Shown here piece after piece: positions 9,071-15,856 of a DNA stretch of 15,856 bases. The notes below the pieces were generated by a model. The model did no database searches. It worked only from the letters and a program-made list of their open reading frames with translations, and was not told the DNA's origin. Origin of the DNA: Gryganskiella cystojenkinii (lineage: Eukaryota; Mortierellomycota; Mortierellomycetes; Mortierellales; Mortierellaceae); assembly GCA_015852425.1 (NCBI GenBank), contig JAAAIG010000871.1, positions 1 to 15,856 on the forward strand. Reading direction: 5' to 3'. The stretch's first letter is position 1. The number at the start of each line of letters is the position of its first letter. Both the position numbers and the translations under genes were made by a program.

Positions 9071-11116
9071 CTACACGACATTCCGAAGTGAGTTCTTCGT
9101 ATCTGAATCCCACCACCAGGCTACACCAACCTGGACCCCTGTCTGCACCATCCTCCTTCCTCGCTGGACTTCATCCTTAAGACCACCCCACCAATTCGTG
9201 CCCGTAGAGCCAGAGAGAAGACCGTATCCTCCACCGTTGCCGTTGCTTGTGCCACTGGACTCATACGAATAGTCTTGTTGCTGCTGTGGTTGTTGTTGCT
9301 GCTGCCCATACGACTGCTGGTACGAGGACTGCTGCTGTTGCTGTTGGAGATCTTGAGGCTGCTCGTACGAACCATAGAATCCATTGGCGGCATAAGAGTC
9401 CTGCTGCTGTTGTTCTTGTTGTCCGTACGACTGACGAGACTGCTGCTGAGGGAGCTGCAAGTTCTTGTCCTTGTTGCCCCAAGGCAAAGACGGCAACGCC
9501 GGCAAAGCGGGTAAAGCGATCGCAGGTAAAGCAGGCAGGGCAGGCAGGGCTGGTACATGAAGCTTGGACAGACTTGGCAAGTATGATCCCGCGACCGAGG
9601 CCGCGTTCGAGAGGGTCGATGATGCTGACGATGCAAAGGGGATGTGATTGTTGTTGTTGTTGTTTGAGATGTTGTTGATGTTGGTTTGGGTTGAGGGTTG
9701 GTAATACAGATTGCCGTTGTTGTTATTCGAGAGCATTCCTCCGTCATATGAAGTCGGTTGGTCGCGCATGTCACCGTTGTTGCTGTCATAGTTCGGCAAG
9801 GACGACGCAGGGTAGATTTGGGTGCCACTATTAATAGTCGAATAAGAGTTCAAGACACCAGTGTCGTACAGTCCGGACTGACTTTGGTTATATGATTGGA
9901 ACAATTGGCCCTGTCCTTGTTGATGTTGCTGTTGTTGCTGTTGTTGCTGTTGTTGCTGTTGGCTTTGATGAGGCAGTAGAGTCTGGTTATGCTGCCAAAG
10001 ATCCGCAATCTTGGTCGACGCCTTGCCGAGTTTCTCACTCGCAAACGTTGATGTCACCGCCAGAGTGCTAGAGACATAGCTGGCAGCGGCCTTGGCCAAC
10101 TTGGGGGCGGCTGCACCTCCGGCTCCGATGGCACTGCTCACACCGTTGCCTCCTACACTCCCGAATCTTGAAAAAATTGACTTTGATTGACTGCTGAAAG
10201 GGTCAGATGCAGGGGTATTGTGCTGATATTGCTGCTGATCAAACTGGTTCGAGTAATCGGTATTGTAGACACTGTACCCGTTGACATTGTACTGCTCCGG
10301 GCTATAAGACAAATGCGAGGAAGAAGGCGCCGGTTGTTGATATTGCGAGTACTGGCTACTGTTCTGCATTTGTTGCTGTTGCTGTTGCTGATACGAATCT
10401 GGACCGGCAGAGGAAGTAATGGGGACAATGGGCGAGGAGGTATAAGATGGGTATTTGCTGTGTGTCGTCACCTTCTTCTTGGGCTGATATTCGGTCTGAG
10501 CAATAACGGGCATGACTGGTGCTACCGCAGGTGCATAGGACTCTGCAGAGGAGTAGGGTAATGATGATGGAGGAGTCGAGAACAGTTGCTGTTGTTGATC
10601 GAGAAGAGCAGGGGTTGAGGGAATTGGTGCGATCGGACTCTTTTCCTGTGCAGGAGTGTTGTTAAATGAAGAGTAGTGAGCCGGAGGAGCGATTGAGGGT
10701 AGAGATGGGGGCAGAGCGGTCGATGGATGTGAGGTTGAAGAGCGAGGAGTGGGGAGGTATGAGGTCTGTTGTGCTGGTGCCTGGCCCTGGATCTTCACTT
10801 GAGACTGAGACTGGGATTGAGTCTGGGGCTGCTGCTGTGGAGGAGGAGAAGGAGGTGAATATGGAGCAGTCGAGGGAGCGAGACCAAAGAGAGCAGAGAT
10901 ATCTGCTTCTGATGGAGGGGGAGGAGGGAGGTCAAAGAAAAGAGCGGGGTTGGAGTTGACGGCTGTTGTTGATGGGTGATGAGGATGAGTGGATGGAGCA
11001 GGGGCAAAGGGATCAGCAGAGTCAAAGAGTTTGGCCGCATCCGAGTCTGAGGGCGAATCACCAAAAGGGATAACCGCTGCAGAGTCAAAGAGTGTCGGCT
11101 GTTGTAATGGAGGCAT
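9071..11116 (-). CDS. Gln-rich, largely disordered protein with prion-like composition and an Ala-Leu-Pro repeat
   Basis: A single-exon frame of 681 aa from the Met at 11116 (MPPLQQPTLFDS). The frame is open for 67 more codons upstream, but that part is hydrophobic leader-like sequence read from a CT-rich tract, so I start at 11116. I do not recognise a family. Residues 1-330 are Pro/Ser/Gln-rich with two LFDSA repeats and two DPF motifs (35-37, 305-307); DPF is a known ligand for adaptor appendage domains in endocytosis. Residues 329-372 form an Ala/Lys-rich, probably helical block. Poly-Q runs lie at 243-249, 386-397 and several sites in 566-614; an Asn run lies at 485-490. Residues 522-545 are an Ala-Leu-Pro triplet repeat ending in PWG. 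The C-terminal 40 residues are different: NWWGGLKDEVQRGRRMVQTG then VAWWW, a Trp-rich amphipathic segment that may be the only folded or membrane-touching part. No catalytic motif is seen. An endocytic or scaffold role is speculative. Confidence 0.75.
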   Translation of the reverse strand: MPPLQQPTLFDSAAVIPFGDSPSDSDAAKLFDSADPFAPAPSTHPHHPSTTAVNSNPALFFDLPPPPPSEADISALFGLAPSTAPYSPPSPPPQQQPQTQSQSQSQVKIQGQAPAQQTSYLPTPRSSTSHPSTALPPSLPSIAPPAHYSSFNNTPAQEKSPIAPIPSTPALLDQQQQLFSTPPSSLPYSSAESYAPAVAPVMPVIAQTEYQPKKKVTTHSKYPSYTSSPIVPITSSAGPDSYQQQQQQQMQNSSQYSQYQQPAPSSSHLSYSPEQYNVNGYSVYNTDYSNQFDQQQYQHNTPASDPFSSQSKSIFSRFGSVGGNGVSSAIGAGGAAAPKLAKAAASYVSSTLAVTSTFASEKLGKASTKIADLWQHNQTLLPHQSQQQQQQQQQQQQHQQGQGQLFQSYNQSQSGLYDTGVLNSYSTINSGTQIYPASSLPNYDSNNGDMRDQPTSYDGGMLSNNNNGNLYYQPSTQTNINNISNNNNNNHIPFASSASSTLSNAASVAGSYLPSLSKLHVPALPALPALPAIALPALPALPSLPWGNKDKNLQLPQQQSRQSYGQQEQQQQDSYAANGFYGSYEQPQDLQQQQQQSSYQQSYGQQQQQPQQQQDYSYESSGTSNGNGGGYGLLSGSTGTNWWGGLKDEVQRGRRMVQTGVQVGVAWWWDSDTKNSLRNVV
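9482..9556 (-). repeat. Ala-Leu-Pro triplet repeat within the Gln-rich protein gene
   Basis: Residues about 521-545 read as repeated (A/S)LP units, interrupted once by AIA. The underlying DNA has a 9-nt near-periodicity (GGCAGGGCA-like on the plus strand). A period-3 Pro repeat with regular Leu would favour an extended, one-sided hydrophobic strand. Confidence 0.8.
9926..9961 (-). repeat. Poly-glutamine coding repeat (12 Gln)
   Basis: Twelve consecutive Gln codons (residues 386-397) of mixed CAA/CAG type, mostly in a CAA-CAG alternating pattern. Codon mixing lowers slippage compared with pure CAG. It is the longest of several poly-Q runs in this gene. Confidence 0.9.
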
Positions 11117-11876
11117 TCTTTGTATGATGTATGTGAATGAATGTGAAGAAAACGAAAGAAAGAAGGGATGAAAGAGAAGGATGAAGCAAAAGAGAGGAAT
11201 GAAGTAGAAGGAGAGGGACTGTCGACTGCATACAGATAAAAAAGTGCGGTTTGTTGCAAACGAAACCAACATCGTACAAAAATAACCGACTGACTGAGAC
11301 CGATATCCTTTTCTCACAGACAGATAAAAAAAAACGAAAAAAAATGTGAAAAAAAAAAGTCCGACGGAGGTTCGACCTCACTTTTTTACTTTTTTTCAAG
11401 GGACAGGGACAGGTCAGTTCGCGGGTCCCCTCGAGTTCTTTTTTTTTTGGGATTTTTTCTATTTCGGACGCGGCACTAAGGTTAACAACAAGTCGGCGAT
11501 ACAGGACCAGACCCAGACCACATAATTGACGCAGACGGGTGTCATGGTTTTTGAACTGGCGCAACTCCTCTTCCTCCTGGGCGAAATACAGACAAGATGC
11601 GAAGCCAGGGGGGGTCTTTGTTTGTTTCTTTCATTTTGCGCATGGCAATGATGTCTGTGCCCAACAAAAGATGAAAAAAAAACAAATGCTCAACTTTTTG
11701 GGACAACCGACAGACAACAAAAAAAAGCGCGGCCCAATTGTTGAGCCTGTTTAATGTTCCTTCTCCCCTTGGTTCCCTAATTGCATTTTGCAACAGTAGT
11801 TTTTTTTTTTTGGCTCTTCAAAGGTGATGGTTCCTTCCCGCCACTCTCAAGATCAGAGATCCTCTTGAAACGCACG

Positions 11877-11922
11877 GTAATATTAAACCTGCATTGCAGG
11901 AGGGCCTTAATTATTACGCAAA
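11877..11922. repeat. Nested palindrome in the divergent promoter
   Basis: A perfect 6-bp dyad CCTGCA-T-TGCAGG (11888-11900) is flanked by an imperfect outer inverted repeat: GTAATATTAA (11877-11886) against TTAATTATTAC (11907-11917). Another short dyad, CGCA-AATA-TGCG, follows immediately. It lies about 200-250 nt upstream of the Crinkler-like ATG. It could be a dimeric transcription factor site; that role is inferred. Confidence 0.5.
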
Positions 11923-11986
11923 TATGCGCACTAGGAACCCTTTGATGACCCCTGCTCAATCTCCGAGGCATCCTTTTATCTTTTCT

Positions 11987-12003
11987 CTAGGTCTAGGTCT
12001 AGG
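11987..12003. repeat. Short CTAGGT tandem repeat
   Basis: CTAGGT, CTAGGT and a partial CTAGG in a row, five bases before an 18-T run, in the upstream region of the Crinkler-like gene. Too short to assign a role. Confidence 0.7.
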
Positions 12004-12125
12004 ACACTTTTTTTTTTTTTTTTTTGGTGGCTTTGTCATACCCACCAAATACAGCTTTTTTCGTCCTCCTCATGTTTTTTTGATCAATCATTTCCAAGGA
12101 ACAGCCAGCGTCAGGGGTATTGTCC

Positions 12126-13709
12126 ATGCAAGCAAAACAGATTGTCCCAAACGAGAATGACTCGTTCAGGGAGTTCATCTGTGTCATCGAAGGTGAACCA
12201 GCCTCGAGAGCATTCTCAATCAGCATGTATGATGACGATCTCGTTGATCACCTCAAGAGCAAAATCTGGAACGTGATCAAGACCGACCAAGACAGTCAGC
12301 ACTTCAAGTTCTATGACTTGGTCCTATGGGGTGTTGAGTTGGACGACGAGTACGTAGGCTCGGAGCCGGTTCTTCTAAGCGATATCGACGATACGGACAA
12401 GGAAATGATGCTCGGTGGCGGGATGATCTCTAGCGCCTACGAGGAACCCTACCCCACAGCCTGGGCCATTGATGTGATTGTGGAGCGCCCTCGAGTCCAA
12501 GGTAAAGGAACATGTGGTAAAACTAGCACTGCATAAAAAAAAAAAGAGATGATCTAACGCAATGTTTAAATCTCTCAATGTTTTTCTATGTTTTTTCTCA
12601 CAGTCGTTACACCTCCACAACGCAGGAGCTTTGCCGATTACACGCTCAAGGAAGTCGATGGTCTCTTCGAGATCACCAACATCGATAATCCTCTTGTTTC
12701 GGATCTTCCTCGGTTCAACGGGATCCAGACAGCGTTGGACGATAGCAAATTGAGTCACAAGAACGCAAAGACTCGACTCATGGACGATCTCGAGTCCAGG
12801 ATCACGGCCTTTGGCACCGACAGTCCTGCTTCCTTGGACGAAACAACGAACATCGGTTTTGTATCCTCATATCTCATGCAAGCTATTCTGGCCCTGAACG
12901 GCGGCGGCGGTATTGACCGCTGTGATGTCTTCCTTCGACCCAAGAGGAGTTTGCAAGGAGAGCTTGGCCAAGGAGTCACTGAATTTGCAATCGAACCCAC
13001 GACGATGACCGAGAATGGAAGGATAGATCAGTTGGGCGTGGTCACTTTGGTCAAGCCCCAACATGGCCTCAGTGGGGCGCTGGCACAGAATATGATGATG
13101 TTGGAGTGCATCCTGACCGCAAGGGAAACGGAACAGACATTACAGGCGCCGCTGCAACTGCAGCAAGACAGCAACAATAACAGCAAAAATGGCGATCGTC
13201 TGGACCATCTTGTTCCGAAGCCAGCGCAAACGACTCTTTCTCAGGTCTCGGTACCGATGTCAACTGAAGTTTATGGCATTGTCGCGGATGCAGAGAACTG
13301 GTATTTCCTGGAGTGTTCGTTGACATGCTCTGTTGTTGACGGTCAGCAGCAAGAACAGCAGCAACAAGAACAACGACAGTCGCGACCCAAGTTCAAAGTT
13401 TCGACCAAGCGGGTGGGGTCAATCAATTATGGCAGGGACAGTTGGAGACAGGATGCCAGCGCGTTGTTAGGGGAGATCATTTGGTTGTTGCAACAGATGC
13501 AACAACAGCATAACAAGACCAAGATGCAAAGGGGAGAGGTAGTCGAGATAGACTCTGCTGGACAGAGTGGTTGTGTTCAGAACAAAAGAACGAGTGAGAG
13601 CCAGGAAGGCGCCCCTCTGGACCAAGTAAACAAGCAACAGCGGACCAAAGAACATCGATCTTTCCTATCACGAACAGCAAAGTCTAAAAAGACGCAAGGA
13701 AAAGCATGA
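12126..13709 (+). CDS. Crinkler (CRN)-like protein: ubiquitin-like header plus degenerate PD-(D/E)XK-type domain, two exons
   Basis: Exon 1 12126-12501 and exon 2 12604-13709 join over a 102-nt intron (GTAAAG...CTCACAG) in phase 1, giving 493 aa. Residues 14-125 match the N-terminal CRN header: FICVIEGEPASRAFSI, a DDDLVDHLKSKIW helix, FYDLVLWGVEL, then a closing VIVERP motif comparable to the HVLVxxP end of oomycete headers. Residues about 130-365 resemble the restriction-endonuclease-like domain often attached to fungal CRN headers: VTEFAIE (strand 1), LGVVTLVKPQHG (strand 2), LAQNMMMLE (helix) and VYGIVADAENWYFLECS. From memory of the family, the strand 2 acidic residue before x-K is absent here (L274-V275-K276), and strand 1 has Glu (E252) where Asp is usual, so nuclease activity is doubtful. 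Gln-rich inserts lie at about 303-320 and 374-388. The tail (about 466-493) is Lys/Arg-rich and could direct nuclear import. No signal peptide is seen. CRN proteins act as effectors or in inter-organism conflict; the role here is unknown. Confidence 0.8.
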
Positions 13710-13799
13710 TTCGAAACATAGACCCATAGATCGCATCATCAGTCAAATCTTCATAAACGTCATCATGAGGATTCCTCTACTAGTTCGTTTGACTAAAAA
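13710..13799. other. 3' flank between the Crinkler-like gene and the converging F-box pseudogene
   Basis: A short convergent junction with no coding signal, containing an A6 run near 13795-13800. Terminators of the two converging units may overlap here. Confidence 0.35.
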
Positions 13800-15219
13800 A
13801 TTGTTGCGTCTTGGGCCATCCTCTGTCATCCGTTGGAGCTTTGAGGTTTATTCAGTTTCGAGCGATCAACTGTCCCAACGCCATGTCCAGCGATCGGGTC
13901 CGTCCCTCCTGGTCGCATCTAGTTAGATAGTGCGTCGACGGAATTAACCGATAGAGACTGCTTTAAGGTCTTTCAAGGTTGAAAGCTGCGCCAGGACCTT
14001 CTTGGTCTTGGACCGGTTCGCGGACCACAAAATAAAGGGTCTGTATCTCCGAGGACTGTAACCGGTGGAGGACCAGTGAAAGACTTGTTCCATGGAGAGA
14101 TCACTCTCTCTTTTCCCTCGATCAACGACGTCTTTCTTGAGGATGATGTTGCTGTTGCTGTCTCTGTTGCTATTCCCGAAGTTTCTGTCGCCGGGATCGG
14201 TATCGCTGATGACAACCGTTCCCCTTAATTTCCGGTTAGGAAACCAACATCAGCACTCTGCATTGGGCACGAAAACTGGCCAGACGAAGGTACGATATCA
14301 AAAGATGTAACCGCTGAGCCACGCTCTGGCTTTGAAATTCGATGACGACAGACTCCTCACAGACATAAAAGGGCGACCGAGGGTCTCTTAAGCTCTAGGA
14401 CTGATCCGTTCACTTGACAGATGCAGAAGCGAGAGTCCGTCTTCGCCATCGCAGTTCATCATCAAGGTCGCTAGCTGGACATCTTCCAGCTGAAATCCAA
14501 CAGGTTCAATTGAGACAGTTTCAGGGGCATCGAATCATGACTGTAATATCACAAGGCGCCTTGACAGGATCATGGCCGCACGACGAGAGTCTTGAGTTGT
14601 GGTCACCGAGATGCGAGAAGCAGGACTCCTAGAAGATCCAGGGCTCGAATGGCATCCAGTGGGAGGAACACGACGGTTGAGAGCCAAGAGGAAGCGAAGG
14701 TCATGACTCGCCTACAGGATCGACATGTCGCAAATGATGGGAGGCGTCAACACGAGGAAAGAGACCAAGAAACTGGAGGACTCGAGTCGCTGGATCTCCG
14801 GATCTCTGGATTGTTGATCAAGAGTTGAATCGATGCATCCTAGCCACTTGAACACCTTCTTGGTCATCATATAATATCGATGACCAATCTGCGAGGATCC
14901 TTGATTAACGAAACAGGGTCGGGAAGGAAAGGACAAGGTAGATCGATCCTCAGGCTACGGATACGATCGACGTCTCGTTCGTCTCGTTCAGCAGCACTTG
15001 CAGATGGCAGAATCGACTATCTTTCGGACGTTGTCGTAGGTGGTTCGTCCGAAGGTTGACAGTTTCGTAGAGCAAGGGGATAAAGAACATGTGCCATTCC
15101 TTCGTGATTCGTGCACTGACGGCCAAATCGCCCGGCTCAAGATAATGACCAACTAAGAATCTGTCTCGGAGAGTTCCTGGTGGGCACTATTATGGTGGTT
15201 GAAATAGACCTTGAAACGA
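13800..15219 (-). pseudogene. Decayed F-box/LRR-type gene with multiple frameshifts and stops
   Basis: No frame is open for long, but the minus strand holds a colinear series of fragments that read like one F-box/LRR protein in shifting frames. The F-box-like start is at about 15200-15050: QELSETD in one frame, then GHYLEPGDLAVSARITKEW and FIPLLYETVNL in another. Then come IRSLRIDLPCPF with LIKDPRRLVIDII (to 14868), PFYVCEE...VVIEFQSQS with VAQRLHLLISYLRL (about 14373-14236), VLAQLSTLKDLKAVSIG (to 13944) and TRSLDMALGQLI (to 13852). The last three resemble the C-terminal leucine-rich part common in large fungal F-box families. The frame changes at least five times, and the changes do not sit at clear GT..AG pairs, so decay is likelier than splicing. 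An intact member would serve as the substrate receptor of an SCF ubiquitin ligase. The family call comes from pattern memory; the exact ends are uncertain. Confidence 0.55.
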
Positions 15220-15856
15220 GAACGAGGACAGCGCCAAAGAAGTGATAGGAATATATGGATTGAAGCAATTGTCGAAATACGATCACTCGGAGAGGAAGAA
15301 AGGAGATGAGCATGAGCACGAATATGAAGCTGAACACGAACACGAGTTAAGTAGTCTAAAAAAATGGTTATGAACGAGAGAAAATAACAAGAACTGATAT
15401 GAATCCAACACAGTCCTCTAAAATGTCTATTCCGGACGCCAGCTTCGTGTCGGCAGACCAAATGATGATTACCAAAGGAAGACTCCAAAGGTAAAATAGC
15501 CAGGGCGAGGATCGACTGAGGTCGTCATCGAGATATTTTCAGGTCTTGAGTACGAACCGTAATCTGAAAGACTCATGAATGATCCCTCGCTGGCAAGGAA
15601 TTTATTTTATGTTACACGAGTCGGCTCGGATAGAACACTACAATATGAACCAACCGTGATCTGAAAACAAAGCAGTGGTGATACACAAATGAGCTTTTCT
15701 CACCGAGCCCCATGAATCAACGTTGTGTGCACTACGGAGCTAGAAGTAGGGTCGCGAGCTTTATGCGCTCATTTTAAGACAAGGAGAAATGGTCAATCTA
15801 TGCAAGCAATGCGTTTAGTGAGTAAACACCATTTTTTATTCAAAAAAAAAAAAAAA
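15220..15856. other. Region without a recognised gene, ending in an A run
   Basis: I see no convincing coding sequence; the longest minus-strand frame (to about 15488) is His/Ser-rich and runs out of frame into the F-box remnant. It probably held the promoter of the decayed gene. The last 14 bases (15843-15856) are all A, after ATTTTTTATTC, which may mark a contig end. A short repeat, AACCGTRATCTGAAA, occurs at 15555-15569 and 15652-15666. Confidence 0.4.

Larger units (their letters stand above)
11117..12125. promoter_or_regulatory. Divergent promoter region between the Gln-rich gene and the Crinkler-like gene
   Basis: About 1 kb separating two divergently transcribed genes, with no supported coding sequence. 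Next to the Gln-rich gene, 11143-11218 is nearly pure purine on the plus strand (CT-rich on its coding strand). Runs of 8-10 A or T fill 11325-11450. On the Crinkler-like side there is an 18-T run (12008-12025), with CT-rich sequence between it and the ATG at 12126, typical of a fungal leader. Palindromic elements are listed separately. Confidence 0.45.

Noticed and set aside
13984..14226. Open plus-strand stretch of about 80 codons with acceptable composition (LSFPSINDVFLEDD...)
   Set aside because: It has no Met and no partner exon, and the minus strand of the same stretch ends in VLAQLSTLKDLKAVSIG, which fits the F-box relic better. Kept as uncertain.
14296..14335. tRNA A-box-like TGGCTCAGCGGTTA on the minus strand, suggesting a tRNA or tRNA-derived SINE
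   Set aside because: No B-box (GGTTCGANNCC) lies within reach and no acceptor, D or T stem pairs; the stretch also codes within the F-box-like fragment QSVAQRLHLL.

Overview
The window reads as nuclear DNA of a filamentous fungus, most likely an early-diverging lineage such as Mortierellaceae (inference). The genes carry short GT..AG introns, some with CTAAC-type branch sites. There are many runs of 8-18 A or T and Gln/Ser/Thr-rich low-complexity proteins. The gene set includes an AIG1-type GTPase, a Crinkler-type header protein, a DUF229 sulfatase-fold membrane protein and F-box/LRR remains. There are no bacterial-style operons. I found no tRNA, rRNA, CRISPR array or recognisable transposon. 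The last 14 bases are all A, so the window may end at a contig end.

Layout. Positions 327-1611 (minus): a two-exon Ser/Thr-rich protein of unknown function, 400 aa. Positions 2174-4763 (minus): a three-exon, 782-aa membrane protein with five predicted N-terminal membrane spans and a DUF229/sulfatase-like domain. Positions 4764-6055: intergenic. Positions 6056-8488 (minus): a five-exon AIG1/IAN-type GTPase, 263 aa, with P-loop, DTPG and THVD motifs and a C-terminal CSVM that fits a prenylation box; one intron is 964 nt. Positions 9071-11116 (minus): a 681-aa Gln-rich, mostly disordered protein with prion-like composition, an Ala-Leu-Pro repeat and two DPF motifs. Positions 11117-12125: a divergent promoter region with nested palindromes. 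Positions 12126-13709 (plus): a two-exon, 493-aa Crinkler-like protein, a ubiquitin-like CRN header joined to a PD-(D/E)XK-like domain that seems to have lost an acidic catalytic residue. Positions about 13800-15219 (minus): a broken F-box/LRR gene, readable only as fragments in shifting frames. Positions 15220-15856: no supported gene.

The genes do not form an obvious pathway. The most interesting items are the Crinkler-type protein with a degenerate nuclease core and an intron at the header/C-terminal junction, the convergent F-box pseudogene beside it, and the small GTPase with a probable lipid anchor and an oversized intron. All spliced models were built by hand from splice consensus and reading-frame continuity; no transcript data were available.
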